Below are positions 1 to 9,178 of a DNA stretch of 64,000 nt, in pieces (the first letter of the stretch is position 1; each line of letters starts with the position of its first letter). The notes below the pieces were generated by a model. It saw only the letters and a list, made by a program, of their open reading frames with translations, was not told the DNA's origin and ran no database searches. Source of the stretch: Emcibacteraceae bacterium. GTDB lineage: Bacteria; Pseudomonadota; Alphaproteobacteria; Sphingomonadales; Emcibacteraceae. The translations under genes and the position numbers were made by a program. Where the stretch lies: NCBI GenBank assembly GCA_021774795.1, contig JAJFIR010000053.1, positions 310,001 through 374,000 on the forward strand, read 5' to 3'.

Positions 1-1500
1 TCTGAAAATGTAATAGCTGTCATTGGTGATGGTGCGATGAGCGCGGGTATGGCCTATGAAGCCATGAATAATGCGGGGGCACTAAACAGCCGTTTAATTG
101 TTATCTTAAATGATAATGATATGTCCATAGCGCCGCCGGTCGGTGCAATGAGTGCTTACCTCGCACGGTTGTTATCTTCCAGATCCTATTTAAACTTAAG
201 GGATTTTGCGAAAAACATTGTTAAAAAGTTTCCTCGCCCCATTAGCTCTCGTGCAAAAAAAGCAGAAGAATATGCTCGTGGTATGGCGACAGGTGGAACT
301 TTGTTTGAAGAATTGGGGTTTTATTATGTTGGCCCTGTCGATGGTCATAATATGGAACATCTTTTGCCGGTCCTTGAAAATGTCCGCGATGCTACCGGTG
401 GTCCGATATTGGTACATGTGGTCACCAAAAAAGGAAAAGGTTATACCCATGCTGAAAATGCAGCAGATAAATATCATGGTGTTTCAACCTTTGATGTTGG
501 TACAGGTGCGCAAAATAAATCGGTACCAAAGGCGCCAAGTTATACTGGCGTGTTTGCCAAAGCACTTATCAACGAAGCCCGAAAGGATGATAAAATTATT
601 GCGATCAATGCCGCGATGCCGTCAGGGACCGGGCTTGATAAATTTGCCGAAGAGTTTCCTGATCGCTGCTTTGATGTTGGAATCGCGGAACAACATGCTG
701 TGACTTTTGCGGCAGGACTTGCTTGCGAGGGTTATAAACCCTTTGCAGCTATTTATTCGACATTTTTACAGCGCGCGTATGACCAAGTTGTACATGATGT
801 TGCCGTTCAAAATTTACCGGTACGATTTGCGATTGACCGTGCCGGTCTTGTTGGTGCCGATGGTCCTACGCATGCCGGCTCGTTTGACGTTACGTATCTT
901 TCTTCTTTACCTAATATGGTTGTAATGGCTGCTGCCGATGAAGCAGAGCTTACCCATATGATTGCGACAGCAGCGGCGCATGATAGTGGTCCCTCTGCGG
1001 TAAGATACCCCCGCGGTGAGGGTGTAGGGATTGAACTGCCAGAAGATGGGATAGCACTTGAAATAGGTAAAGGCCGCATCGTTCGTGAAGGCAAGCAGAT
1101 AGCGATATTATCACTGGGAACAAGGTTAGAGCAGTCATTAAAAGCGGCGGATGATTTAGCAGTTAAAGGTTTGACCTGTACGGTGGCGGATGCACGTTTT
1201 GCAAAACCGCTTGATCATGAAATGATCAGGAAATTGGCGCTTGAACATGAAGTTCTTATAACGATAGAAGAAGGTGCTATTGGTGGCTTTGGCAGTCATA
1301 TTCTCGATTATTTGAGCAACGAAGGCTTAATGGAGCAAGGATTGAAAGTCAGAACCCTTAAATTGCCGGATATATTCATTGATCAGGATAGTCCGGATGA
1401 AATGTATAAAAAGGCCGGGCTTATGTCGTCCGATATAGTAAGAACTGCCCTTCATGCACTTGGGCATAATGATATAAATTCCTCGCAGATTAATGGCTAA
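1..1500 (+). CDS. dxs: 1-deoxy-D-xylulose-5-phosphate synthase (5' truncated by window edge)
   Basis: Thiamine-diphosphate enzyme that condenses pyruvate with glyceraldehyde 3-phosphate, the first step of the MEP isoprenoid pathway, in the cytosol. The frame is open from base 1, so the N-terminal part lies outside the window. The visible part begins in the ThDP/Mg-binding motif ([13 protein letters not shown], then the N-N-A/N-D-N-D-M-S-I stretch). The transketolase pyrimidine-binding domain follows ([15 protein letters not shown], then [15 protein letters not shown]) and then the C-terminal transketolase domain ([12 protein letters not shown]). The product resembles full-length Dxs apart from the missing start. 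The stop codon lies inside the start region of tlyA, an 8-base overlap, which suggests translational coupling. No oddity is seen. Confidence 0.97.
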   Translation, partial: SENVIAVIGDGAMSAGMAYEAMNNAGALNSRLIVILNDNDMSIAPPVGAMSAYLARLLSSRSYLNLRDFAKNIVKKFPRPISSRAKKAEEYARGMATGGTLFEELGFYYVGPVDGHNMEHLLPVLENVRDATGGPILVHVVTKKGKGYTHAENAADKYHGVSTFDVGTGAQNKSVPKAPSYTGVFAKALINEARKDDKIIAINAAMPSGTGLDKFAEEFPDRCFDVGIAEQHAVTFAAGLACEGYKPFAAIYSTFLQRAYDQVVHDVAVQNLPVRFAIDRAGLVGADGPTHAGSFDVTYLSSLPNMVVMAAADEAELTHMIATAAAHDSGPSAVRYPRGEGVGIELPEDGIALEIGKGRIVREGKQIAILSLGTRLEQSLKAADDLAVKGLTCTVADARFAKPLDHEMIRKLALEHEVLITIEEGAIGGFGSHILDYLSNEGLMEQGLKVRTLKLPDIFIDQDSPDEMYKKAGLMSSDIVRTALHALGHNDINSSQING

Positions 1501-2236
1501 GAAACGCGCAGATCAACTTCTCGTGGAACGCGGTCTTGCCAACAGCAGATCAAGGGCGCAAGCTTATATAATGGCGGGCAATGTATATGTTGGCGAAAAA
1601 AAGATAGAAAAATCAGGACATCAATTAAACGAAGATACCGTACTGGAAGTTCGAGGCAGGGAACATCCATGGGTTAGTCGCGGTGGGCTTAAGCTGGTTA
1701 AAGCCCTGGATGAGTTTGGCATTGATGTTAGCGGCATGACCGTCATAGATGTCGGTGCTTCGACAGGCGGCTTTACGGATGTATGCCTGACAAATGGTGC
1801 ATCAAAAGTGTATGCAGTTGACGTGGGCCACGGTCAACTCGCCTGGAAAATCAGAAATGATGAACGTGTCGTTGTTCTTGAGAAAACCAATGCAAGATAT
1901 TTATCACCTGAACAAATAGACGAACCTATTCAACTGGTTGTGTGCGACGCAAGTTTTATTGGCTTGCAAATTGTGTTGCCGGCTGCCATGTCAATGGTTG
2001 TACCAAGCGGATTACTGGTGGCACTAATTAAACCACAGTTTGAAGTGGGTAAAGGTGAAGTAGGGAAAGGGGGTGTCGTGCGTGAACCTGAACTCCATCA
2101 AGAGGTGTGTGATAAAATCGAAAACTGGATTACCCAGGAGATGGAAGGCTGGAACGCTATCGGTATAACCCAAAGTCCGATCAAGGGTCCGCAAGGCAAC
2201 GTTGAATTTTTAATCGGTGCTCGTTATGAGCCTTAA
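1493..2236 (+). CDS. tlyA: TlyA family rRNA 2'-O-methyltransferase (hemolysin A-like)
   Basis: 247 residues. An N-terminal S4 RNA-binding domain (about residues 5-65, starting with [11 protein letters not shown]) is followed by an FtsJ-like Rossmann methyltransferase domain. The SAM-binding motif [14 protein letters not shown] lies near residue 85, and the [17 protein letters not shown] segment is typical of TlyA. Members methylate 16S/23S rRNA ribose 2'-OH groups in characterised bacteria; the 'hemolysin' name is historical. The ATG start overlaps the dxs end by 8 bases, and its own end overlaps the next methyltransferase, so three genes form one tight transcription unit. The dxs-tlyA order is common in alphaproteobacteria. 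Confidence 0.92.
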   Translation: MAKKRADQLLVERGLANSRSRAQAYIMAGNVYVGEKKIEKSGHQLNEDTVLEVRGREHPWVSRGGLKLVKALDEFGIDVSGMTVIDVGASTGGFTDVCLTNGASKVYAVDVGHGQLAWKIRNDERVVVLEKTNARYLSPEQIDEPIQLVVCDASFIGLQIVLPAAMSMVVPSGLLVALIKPQFEVGKGEVGKGGVVREPELHQEVCDKIENWITQEMEGWNAIGITQSPIKGPQGNVEFLIGARYEP

Positions 2237-3482
2237 AGTTACAATTGATGAGCTTGGTGGCCGCGGTGATGGTATCGTTCAGATATCCGGAAAAAGAATT
2301 TATGTGCCTTTTACGGTTTCCGGTGACATTGTTGATGTCAAATATGAAGGCAGCAAAGGCCGGGTTCGCCATATCCATCAAGCTTCCACCCATCGCATTG
2401 ATCCTATTTGTCAGCACTATACAAAATGTGGTGGATGCCAACTACAGCATGTTGAGGATAATTATTACCGGAACTGGAAAACGGGATTAATTGAAACTGC
2501 GCTTGTTAATCAAGGTATTGATGATGCTGATATTTTATCGCTTTATATCAGCCCAATCGGCAGCAGACGCCGTGCCGGTTTCCATGCTATCAGCAGAGGA
2601 GATGGGGAGATTATTTTGGGTTATGCTGAAAAAGGTAGCCATAATCTTATCGATCTGAAAATGTGTCCAATATTAGTGCCTGAAATAGTTAAGTTTATTA
2701 TTCCCCTTAAAAGTTTCTTAAAAAAAATACTTAAAAAGAAACAGAAAATGGCGATCCAAGTGACCAGAGGCGACAATGGGCTCGATGTAGTATTTAAAGG
2801 AAAAGGTGAAGTAACGCTTAATTTAAGGATGGATTTGGCAACTTTAGCAGAAAAAAATAATCTTTCACGGATCAGCTGGTTTGATACTAGTTTGAAAAAA
2901 CCATATTATGAAACTCTCGCAGAGCGACGAAAGCCTTATGTTAAATTCGGTGGGCATAAGGTGTTTTTTCCGGAAGGTTCTTTTTTACAGGCTACGTCAC
3001 AAGGTCAGGTTGCACTTATTTCGACAATGCTTCGGGGAATTAAAGGATGTAACCGGGTCGTGGATTTGTTTTCTGGTTGTGGCACTTTTTCGATTGCAGC
3101 GGCGAATTACGCTAACGTGCATGCGGTCGAAAATAATGAAGATATGCTGACGTCACTTAAAAACAGTGCCAATTTAATTCAGGGAATTAAACAGGTCACT
3201 ACGGAGTTGCGCGATCTATTCCTCAGGCCATTATTGCCGCACGAATTAAATGAGTATGAGGTTGCAATTATCGACCCGCCCCGCGCCGGTGCGCGGCATC
3301 AAATGGTTGAGATAATTAATTCTGATATAAAAAAATTGATCATGGTGTCATGCAACCCGGTTTCGTTCGCCCGTGACGCTCAAGCCTTGATCGGGGCGGA
3401 ATTTAAAATGGGTGCAATACTGCCAGTAGACCAATTTCTATTTTCACCACATCTGGAAATAATAACAGTTTTTGACCGTTAA
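2226..3482 (+). CDS. TrmA/RlmD-type 23S rRNA (uracil-5)-methyltransferase
   Basis: About 418 residues. An N-terminal TRAM RNA-binding domain (about residues 1-55) is followed by a Cys cluster of the iron-sulfur type seen in RumA (CQHYTKCGGCQLQH, with a later C in KMCPIL). The Rossmann SAM site is DLFSGCGTFSIAAA, and the catalytic region is DPPRAGA plus VSCNPVSFARDA, whose Cys is the expected nucleophile. The family forms 5-methyluridine in rRNA or tRNA; the exact uridine cannot be told from sequence. The ATG at 2226 was chosen because it starts the TRAM domain and overlaps the tlyA end by 11 bases. A GTG at 2217 would add three residues. Confidence 0.9.
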   Translation: MSLKVTIDELGGRGDGIVQISGKRIYVPFTVSGDIVDVKYEGSKGRVRHIHQASTHRIDPICQHYTKCGGCQLQHVEDNYYRNWKTGLIETALVNQGIDDADILSLYISPIGSRRRAGFHAISRGDGEIILGYAEKGSHNLIDLKMCPILVPEIVKFIIPLKSFLKKILKKKQKMAIQVTRGDNGLDVVFKGKGEVTLNLRMDLATLAEKNNLSRISWFDTSLKKPYYETLAERRKPYVKFGGHKVFFPEGSFLQATSQGQVALISTMLRGIKGCNRVVDLFSGCGTFSIAAANYANVHAVENNEDMLTSLKNSANLIQGIKQVTTELRDLFLRPLLPHELNEYEVAIIDPPRAGARHQMVEIINSDIKKLIMVSCNPVSFARDAQALIGAEFKMGAILPVDQFLFSPHLEIITVFDR

Positions 3483-3590
3483 CTTTTTCAACATCATTTT
3501 GCCACAGTTTTATTTTATTTATATAAATAAGGCGTCGAGGAAGTCGGCATTTTTTGTTATATTGAAGTGCAGAATGTGCCGAAGTTTATG

Positions 3591-3621
3591 GTTAACAAAT
3601 CATTAATATCCTTTTGTTAAC
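3591..3621 (+). promoter_or_regulatory. CtrA-like box within an inverted repeat, upstream of a sigma-54 promoter
   Basis: TTAA (3592-3595), seven bases, TTAA (3603-3606) matches the alphaproteobacterial CtrA full site TTAA-N7-TTAA. The same segment is the left part of a perfect 9-base inverted repeat, GTTAACAAA (3591-3599) and TTTGTTAAC (3613-3621), with 13 bases between. Its centre is about 96 bases upstream of the start predicted from the sigma-54 promoter at 3676, a usual distance for an enhancer-binding activator. The sequence match is direct; the identity of the bound protein is inferred. Confidence 0.5.
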
Positions 3622-3675
3622 AGTATGTTAGTATTTGAGTAAGGAAAACAAAGGAGAAATAAGGGAAAAAGGGTC

Positions 3676-3691
3676 TGGCACGGTCCTTGCA
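3676..3691 (+). promoter_or_regulatory. Sigma-54 (RpoN) promoter
   Basis: TGGCACGGTCCTTGCA matches the -24/-12 consensus TGGCACG-N4-TTGCA exactly, with GG at 3677-3678 and GC at 3689-3690. The predicted transcript start is near 3702, leaving a leader of about 35 bases before the ATG at 3737. Its position decides the start of the downstream gene, because a TTG at 3635 would place codons upstream of the promoter. Confidence 0.85.
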
Positions 3692-3736
3692 GTTATGGTT
3701 GCAAGAAATTGTAATTTATCTGTAAGGGATAACATA

Positions 3737-4204
3737 ATGAATAGCGTAAGAGCCTATAATATGAACTTAAATGAACTTATCCAGCCAAGTAATAATCGTG
3801 AACTTATTCGCGATCAATCCCCTCTTTTAAATGACGTTAATAAACCCGCTCAAATAGACGACAATCTTGTTTCTGCAAATCAAAATGATGCTGACGATTC
3901 CGTTAAAGTTGACATTTCACCTGTCTGGAAAGAAGCCGCCGGTAAAATTAATCTTGGAAGTGCCACCGCCGATGAAGTTGCAGTTCTTAGCACAAGCCTA
4001 TTCAACGCCAATGCCATTACATTTGAAGATCATATCAATTTGAATTTTCAAACAAACTCAAAAGATGGTGATAAAATCGACTTCATAGAATATTGGAATA
4101 CACGTCAGGAAGATGCAATTCACCAAGGAGCGGCGCATTCTGAGCTTAATGATATTGTAAGAATTCAATCGATTTTGAGCTATGTAGATAGCTTGAGAAA
4201 ATAA
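3737..4204 (+). CDS. Conserved-type hypothetical protein under sigma-54 control (possible flagellar/cell-cycle gene)
   Basis: 155 residues, not recognised. The chosen ATG follows a GTAAGGG ribosome-binding sequence by 8 bases and lies downstream of the sigma-54 promoter; the frame runs open upstream to a TTG at 3635, but that region is the promoter. The protein is acidic and soluble, with no signal peptide or membrane segment. Residues 1-60 are Asn/Asp-rich and look disordered. The C-terminal half (from about VDISPVWKEAAGKINLGSA) is predicted to be helical and amphipathic. In alphaproteobacteria the pairing of CtrA and sigma-54 sites is typical of flagellar class II/III genes, so a flagellar accessory role is plausible, but no flagellar gene is next to it. 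It converges with aroC with only 14 bases between. Confidence 0.75.
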   Translation: MNSVRAYNMNLNELIQPSNNRELIRDQSPLLNDVNKPAQIDDNLVSANQNDADDSVKVDISPVWKEAAGKINLGSATADEVAVLSTSLFNANAITFEDHINLNFQTNSKDGDKIDFIEYWNTRQEDAIHQGAAHSELNDIVRIQSILSYVDSLRK

Positions 4205-4218
4205 GTTCTATTCTTCAG

Positions 4219-5289
4219 TTATTTGCACTGTGCTTTATGGCGTAATACATGATCAGCGAGTACGCAAGCCATCATCGCTTCACCTATAGGTACTGCTCTT
4301 ATCCCGACACACGGATCGTGACGACCTTTAGTGAATATTTCTGTTTCTTGATTATTTACATCGATCGTATCTCTTGGAGTGAGAATAGATGAAGTTGGTT
4401 TAACCGCAAAACGAGCAACAATATCCTGTCCAGACGAAATCCCTCCTAATATACCGCCGGCATTATTACTATTAAAATGTGGGGCATCATTTTTTATACG
4501 AATTTCATCAGCATTTTCTTCGCCTGTGAGCGCGGCACTGGCAAACCCCGCACCAATCTCAACACCTTTAACAGCATTAATACTCATCATTGCGCTTGCA
4601 ATATCTGCGTCGAGCTTTCCGTAAATCGGCTCGCCTAGTCCGGCAGGGACGCCGCTGGCTCTTATTTCTATGACTGCACCAATTGAACTTCCGGATTTAC
4701 GAATTTGATCAAGATAAGTTTCCCATTCCGACACCATATTACCGTCAGGACACCAGAATGGATTTTGGCAAATTTGGTTGTCATCCCAATTGTCGGCGTC
4801 AATTGTTTTTTCACCCATCTGGATCATCGCACCGGCAATTCGTATGTTGTCGCCCAATATTTTACGCGCCACGCCGCCGGCAGCTACGCGCATCGCTGTT
4901 TCACGAGCAGACGACCTTCCGCCGCCGCGATAATCGCGTATACCGTATTTTGCTATGTAAGTAAAATCTGCGTGTCCTGGACGAAACTTATCTTTAATAT
5001 CACCGTAATCTTTCGACTTTTGGTCCTTATTATCAATGATTAAACTAATGGGGGTGCCCGTCGTCACTCCTTCGAAAACACCAGAAAGTATTTTCACCTG
5101 ATCGGGTTCTTGTCTTTGGGTGGTAAAACGGTTTTGTCCGGGTTTCCTTTGATCAAGAAATGGCTGAATGTCATCTTCAGATAATGCAATCCGTGGCGGT
5201 ACTCCGTCAAGAACACACCCAATGGACGAACCATGACTTTCGCCCCAGGTTGTAACCCGGAACAATTTACCAAAGGAGTTATCGGACAT
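4219..5289 (-). CDS. aroC: Chorismate synthase
   Basis: 356 residues, the usual length for the bacterial enzyme. It uses reduced FMN to convert 5-enolpyruvylshikimate 3-phosphate into chorismate, the last step of the shikimate pathway. Family signatures are present: [19 protein letters not shown] near the N-terminus, [18 protein letters not shown] in the middle, and [11 protein letters not shown] followed by an [17 protein letters not shown] segment. The ATG start at 5289 is 7 bases downstream of the fabI stop, so the two genes are very probably cotranscribed. This pairing is common in alphaproteobacteria. Confidence 0.97.
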   Translation of the reverse strand: MSDNSFGKLFRVTTWGESHGSSIGCVLDGVPPRIALSEDDIQPFLDQRKPGQNRFTTQRQEPDQVKILSGVFEGVTTGTPISLIIDNKDQKSKDYGDIKDKFRPGHADFTYIAKYGIRDYRGGGRSSARETAMRVAAGGVARKILGDNIRIAGAMIQMGEKTIDADNWDDNQICQNPFWCPDGNMVSEWETYLDQIRKSGSSIGAVIEIRASGVPAGLGEPIYGKLDADIASAMMSINAVKGVEIGAGFASAALTGEENADEIRIKNDAPHFNSNNAGGILGGISSGQDIVARFAVKPTSSILTPRDTIDVNNQETEIFTKGRHDPCVGIRAVPIGEAMMACVLADHVLRHKAQCK

Positions 5290-5296
5290 TAATGTT

Positions 5297-6115
5297 TCAT
5301 TCCTTATTCAAGGTCAAATCCGGCGCGTCTTCCCGTTTCATTCCCATGACATGATAACCGGCGTCTACATGATGATTCTCACCCGTTACACCGGATGATA
5401 GATCGCTGACGAAATAAACGCCTGCATTTCCGACTTCTTCGATACTGATGTTTCTGCCAAGTGGCGAATTAAGCTCATTCCACTTTAAAATATAACGAAA
5501 ATCACCAATACCGGAGGCGGCCAAAGTTTTAATGGGGCCAGCTGAAATACTGTTTACTCGGATGTTTTTAGGGCCAAGGTCGCGGGCTAAATATTTTACA
5601 CTTGTTTCTAAAGCCGCCTTAGCAACTCCCATGACGTTATAGTGCGGGATTACTTTTTCAGCACCGTAATAACTTAACGTAATCATGCTACCACCATCGG
5701 TCATTAACTTCTCTGCCCGCTGAGCGATTGCGGTGAAAGAATAACAGGAGATGTGCATGCTTTTGGTAAAATTATCGAGACTGGTGTCGACATACCTACC
5801 GGTAAGCTCATTTTTGTCTGAATAAGCGATAGCATGAACAAGAAAATCAAGCTTGCCCCATATTTTTTCGAGTTCTGCAAATACAGCATCTATAGAAGCT
5901 GGATCTGATACATCACAAGGTAAAACGATATCAGAACCAACGCTCGCGGCAAGGGGGCGAACACGTTTTTCAATGGATTCGCCTTGATACGTGAAGGCGA
6001 GCTCAGCACCTTCGTCGCTTGCTCTTTTGGCGATGCCCCACGCTATCGACCGATTGTTGGCAGCGCCCATAATAATGCCACGCTTACCTGAAAGAAGGCC
6101 TTTTTTACCAGTCAT
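5297..6115 (-). CDS. fabI: Enoyl-[acyl-carrier-protein] reductase (NADH)
   Basis: 272 residues. It reduces trans-2-enoyl-ACP in the last step of each type II fatty acid elongation cycle. It is an SDR-fold protein with the FabI-type nucleotide motif [13 protein letters not shown] near residue 17, and the catalytic YNVMGVAK (Tyr-x6-Lys) preceded by SYYGAEKV. The C-terminal part has [14 protein letters not shown] and a [14 protein letters not shown] tail. The Tyr-x6-Lys spacing separates it from ordinary SDR ketoreductases, which have Tyr-x3-Lys. About 98 AT-rich bases separate it from the upstream membrane protein gene, so it may have its own promoter. It precedes aroC closely. Confidence 0.96.
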   Translation of the reverse strand: MTGKKGLLSGKRGIIMGAANNRSIAWGIAKRASDEGAELAFTYQGESIEKRVRPLAASVGSDIVLPCDVSDPASIDAVFAELEKIWGKLDFLVHAIAYSDKNELTGRYVDTSLDNFTKSMHISCYSFTAIAQRAEKLMTDGGSMITLSYYGAEKVIPHYNVMGVAKAALETSVKYLARDLGPKNIRVNSISAGPIKTLAASGIGDFRYILKWNELNSPLGRNISIEEVGNAGVYFVSDLSSGVTGENHHVDAGYHVMGMKREDAPDLTLNKE

Positions 6116-6213
6116 TTTTTATTCCTCTGGGTGTATTTCCCAAATGCTCTTATTATGAAATTTTACACAAAAATTAATCTACTATATCCTACACAATATT
6201 GCATCAAATTCAA

Positions 6214-7074
6214 TCACTTGGCTCTTTTTTTTTCAATTTCTATCACTCGATCATGATAAAGTGCAGCGTTGACTTCTGCGCCGACAATAAAACCAACACT
6301 AATAAAATAGAAGAATACCAACGCAATGATTGCGCCAGCTAGACTGCCGTATGTCACATCATAATTCCCGAAATATTTCAAATATAAAGAAAAACTATTG
6401 GCAACAATCATCCAAAGGACAATAGCAGCGATGGCACCGGGCGCAACCGGCCCGGGCATTTTCAAGCTTCGCGGCCTTAATACAAAATAAGCCAGACAAA
6501 GTGCTCCAAAAATAAGGCCAAAACTCACCGAAAGTCGGATCAGATTCCAAAGAAAATTCCAGTCTGCGTTTATCGGACTATATTTAATAATTGTTTGCCA
6601 GATTACCGGGCCAAAAACCAATGCGGTCATGCCTAAAATAATGCTACTTGCAGAAAGTATAACGAGTAACAGTCCTTCTGCTCTGCGGCGTAGGTAGGGC
6701 CGACGCGTTACCGTCGAATATGCTCTAACGATAGCGAGCCTCGCCGCATCAATTGCAGATGAGGAAACCCATAAAGCACCAATGATACTAAAAGTCATAA
6801 TACCTTTGTTGGATGTGGAAACCATTTGTTCAATTGGTCCGCGTAATACAATGGCGACATCCTGCGGCATGCCTTCGAACATAGCTGAAAGAGCGTCGGT
6901 ACCCGCATCTGACTGTCCAAACGTACCGGCGAGTGACACAAGAAATATTATAAAAGGAAATAGCGCGAGCATACCGAGAAACGCGAGATGGCCTGCCATC
7001 ACCATACCGTCGTGCTTATTAAAGTTAGCAATGGATCCAATTATAAATTTCAGGAAAGATTTTAATGGAGCCAT
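6214..7074 (-). CDS. YihY/BrkB family inner-membrane protein
   Basis: About 286 residues from the ATG beginning MAPLKSFLKF, one base after the stop of the upstream DnaJ-type gene. An in-frame start at 7107 would overlap that gene by 32 bases. About six hydrophobic segments are visible, including GHLAFLGMLALFPFIIFLVSL, a segment near SIIGALWVSSSAIDAARLA, and C-terminal GSLAGAIIALVFFYFISVGFIVGAEVNAAL, the family's conserved end. The last residues are charged and cytoplasmic. The family was once called 'ribonuclease BN', but that assignment is wrong for YihY. Its function is unknown; a transport or envelope role is likely. Confidence 0.88.
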   Translation of the reverse strand: MAPLKSFLKFIIGSIANFNKHDGMVMAGHLAFLGMLALFPFIIFLVSLAGTFGQSDAGTDALSAMFEGMPQDVAIVLRGPIEQMVSTSNKGIMTFSIIGALWVSSSAIDAARLAIVRAYSTVTRRPYLRRRAEGLLLVILSASSIILGMTALVFGPVIWQTIIKYSPINADWNFLWNLIRLSVSFGLIFGALCLAYFVLRPRSLKMPGPVAPGAIAAIVLWMIVANSFSLYLKYFGNYDVTYGSLAGAIIALVFFYFISVGFIVGAEVNAALYHDRVIEIEKKRAK

Positions 7075-7075
7075 A

Positions 7076-7999
7076 TTATTCCATGTGCTTTCGGATATTT
7101 TTAGCATTATCTGATTTCAGATTAGAAGACCATTTCTTGATACTTTTTTCCAGATCACTGTCAATTTCGTCAGGTAACATTACCATTAATTTAACCAATT
7201 GATCACCTTTTTTCTTTGTTTTTGGGTCTGCCGCTCCTTTTCCCTTAAGGCGCATTATTTTTCCGGAACTAGAATTTTTCGGGATATTTAGAGCGATTTT
7301 TCCCGAAATAGTAGGTACCGTAACTTTTCCACCAAGAGCAGCTTCTTTTAAAGTAATCGGCAGGTCCATGTATATATTATTGTTTTTTATAGAATAATAA
7401 GGATGTTTGTTAATGTGCACTTCTATTAACGCATCGCCGCTTGCACCGCCTGCTGTTCCTGCCATGCCCTGACCTTTAAGTCTAATCTGTTGGCCTTCTT
7501 TAACATTTTCCGGGGTAGTCACATTTAACGTTTTACTATTTTCCAATTTGACCTGTTTTTTAGCTCCAAGCACAGCATCAAGGAAGTCAATTTTAATTTT
7601 GTATGTTTTGTCCGCGCCGCGTTTTCGCGCTTGGGACTGGCGCCTGTTCGTTCTGCCACCACCAAAAAGGCTTGAAAATAGATCTTCGGCATCAAAACCC
7701 GCGCCAAATCCGCCCCCGCCGCCGAACGGGTTACCGCCAGTACCAGCCTGCTGTTGATAATTGGCGAAACCCTTTTCACTGCCGTCAGGGTTGATTTCAC
7801 CGCGATCATATCTGGCTTTCATTTTTTCGTCACTGAGCAAGGCGTAAGCGGCTGATACTTCTTTAAATTTTTCAGCTACTTTTTCGTCACCTGGATTTTG
7901 ATCAGGGTGAAGCTTCATTGCAAGTTTTCGGTAAGTTTTCTTTAAATCAGCAGCACCGGTGTTTTTTGATACGCCAAGTACTGTATATGGATCTCTCAT
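7076..7999 (-). CDS. DnaJ C-terminal domain co-chaperone (CbpA-like, type II J protein)
   Basis: 307 residues. The N-terminal J domain (about 1-65) carries the HPD motif in MKLHPDQNPGDEK, which stimulates DnaK ATPase. A Gly/Phe-rich linker follows (about 75-110, FGGGGGFGAGFD), and then two beta-domains of substrate-binding type (from about KTYKIKIDFLDAVLGAKKQV). The CxxCxGxG zinc fingers of true DnaJ are absent, so it is a CbpA/DjlB-type protein rather than DnaJ. It probably follows the lipoprotein gene in one transcript and touches the BrkB-like gene downstream. The same arrangement near pdxH and fabI is seen in other alphaproteobacteria. Confidence 0.9.
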   Translation of the reverse strand: MRDPYTVLGVSKNTGAADLKKTYRKLAMKLHPDQNPGDEKVAEKFKEVSAAYALLSDEKMKARYDRGEINPDGSEKGFANYQQQAGTGGNPFGGGGGFGAGFDAEDLFSSLFGGGRTNRRQSQARKRGADKTYKIKIDFLDAVLGAKKQVKLENSKTLNVTTPENVKEGQQIRLKGQGMAGTAGGASGDALIEVHINKHPYYSIKNNNIYMDLPITLKEAALGGKVTVPTISGKIALNIPKNSSSGKIMRLKGKGAADPKTKKKGDQLVKLMVMLPDEIDSDLEKSIKKWSSNLKSDNAKNIRKHME

Positions 8000-8045
8000 A
8001 TTTTAATTCTTAAATAAATAAATTTGTTGGTTTATATTAATATAG

Positions 8046-8513
8046 TTAGCTGCTTGTTATTTTCCAAGTGCCGTCCGGTTGGCGGCAGGCGGTTCCGTAT
8101 GCAGTTTCCGGCTCGCCTCCGATGGTTACGGTCTGCTGATATTCGCGGCAATATTGACCTTCATTATTTGTGTATGAAGGTTGTGGGGTTACTGAGCCGG
8201 CATGGCCATTGTCAGGATTGTGCCATTGACTTGTTGTACCGGATACCCCGGTTTCAAGAGCATTCTGTGTTGTCGTGTACATTCTCTTGCGGTCATCTTC
8301 ATCTAGCTGATTTCCGATCCTGTTACCAATTATCGCGCCGGCCAATGTGCCAATTACGATGCCATTACCGCTGCCATCAGATACAGCACTTCCGACGAGC
8401 GCGCCGCCAACTGCACCGAGCAGAGTACCTGATTCTTCTTTAGTACAGGATACCAGTGAAAAAATCAGTGCAAATATTAAGATGATTTTTGTAAATAAAA
8501 TTGAATTTGGCAT
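8046..8513 (-). CDS. Glycine-zipper outer-membrane lipoprotein (17 kDa surface antigen type)
   Basis: About 155 residues from the ATG of MPNSILFTK. An in-frame start at 8534 would add seven residues. The signal peptide ends in a lipobox, SLVSC, with the lipidated Cys at residue 23. A Gly/Ala-rich zipper follows (LLGAVGGALVGSA, then GIVIGTLAGAIIGNRIG), typical of the rickettsial 17 kDa antigen / RT0821 family. A C-terminal domain contains YCREYQQTVTIGGEPETAYGTACR with two cysteines and ends in a PDGTWKI motif, usual for this group. It is probably anchored in the outer membrane. Its exact role is unknown. It is transcribed divergently from pdxH. Confidence 0.85.
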   Translation of the reverse strand: MPNSILFTKIILIFALIFSLVSCTKEESGTLLGAVGGALVGSAVSDGSGNGIVIGTLAGAIIGNRIGNQLDEDDRKRMYTTTQNALETGVSGTTSQWHNPDNGHAGSVTPQPSYTNNEGQYCREYQQTVTIGGEPETAYGTACRQPDGTWKITSS

Positions 8514-8602
8514 ATTATATCCTCTATCTTCCACTATAGATATTTTCTAATATATAACATATAATTAATAACTGAACAAAGCGATATAAGTTTAGGAATA
8601 AT

Positions 8603-9178
8603 ATGCAAAACCCGTTTGAAAGATTTGCGAAGTGGTTTGAAGAAGCAAATAAATCAGAAGATATGGCAGAAGCCATGTCTGTAGCCACGGTTGATAATGA
8701 AGGAAGGCCGTCTGTGCGAATGGTTTTGTTAAAAGATCATGGCCCTGGGGGGTTTACTTTCTACACAAATTTACAAAGCCGCAAAGGGCAGGAGCTAAAG
8801 AACAATCAGAATATGGCCTTTTGTTTTCACTGGAAAAGTTTAGCTCGCCAAATTCGCATAGAGGGCGAGGTAAACCCGGTGAGTGACGCGGACGCGGACG
8901 CGTATTTTGCCAGTCGCGCCAGGGACAGTCAAATTGGGGCATGGGCGTCGAAGCAAAGTCAGCCGATGGAAGGGCGTTTTGAATTTGAAGCGCGGATTTT
9001 GAAATACACGACCCGATTTGGTATCGGCAAAGTGCCGCGACCACCATTTTGGTCAGGCTATAGAATGAAACCACGCCGCATCGAATTTTGGCAGGACCGA
9101 AAATTCCGACTTCACGACCGACATGTTTATGTTCGCAATGCAAGCGATGATTGGGACACAGAAACGCTTTACCCATGA
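8603..9178 (+). CDS. pdxH: Pyridoxamine 5'-phosphate oxidase
   Basis: 191 residues. This FMN enzyme oxidises pyridoxine or pyridoxamine 5'-phosphate to pyridoxal 5'-phosphate. Visible signatures are RMVLLKDHGPGGFTFYTN (FMN/substrate site), SRKGQEL, CFHWKSLARQIRIEGEV, an SRARDSQIGAWASKQSQPM segment, and the C-terminal PRRIEFWQDRKFRLHDR with the conserved Arg-Leu-His substrate-binding triad, ending in LYP as in most members. A short tandem GACGCG run near 8884 encodes SDADADAY, a harmless loop expansion. Its TGA overlaps the ATG of the cation efflux gene (ATGA), implying translational coupling. Confidence 0.96.
   Translation: MQNPFERFAKWFEEANKSEDMAEAMSVATVDNEGRPSVRMVLLKDHGPGGFTFYTNLQSRKGQELKNNQNMAFCFHWKSLARQIRIEGEVNPVSDADADAYFASRARDSQIGAWASKQSQPMEGRFEFEARILKYTTRFGIGKVPRPPFWSGYRMKPRRIEFWQDRKFRLHDRHVYVRNASDDWDTETLYP

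Noticed and set aside
3635-3736. TTG start giving a 189-residue form of the small gene at 3737
   Set aside because: A sigma-54 promoter (3676-3691) lies inside this stretch, and the ATG at 3737 has a good ribosome-binding site.
4705-5043. Open frame on the plus strand inside aroC
   Set aside because: It is antisense to a conserved enzyme, has no ribosome-binding site and no recognisable product.
6214-7074. Ribonuclease BN label for the BrkB-like membrane protein
   Set aside because: The family was misassigned; sequence shows a membrane protein with no nuclease motif.
8884-8902. Tandem GACGCG repeats in pdxH
   Set aside because: They encode a short SDADADAY loop in a conserved gene, so no separate function is needed.
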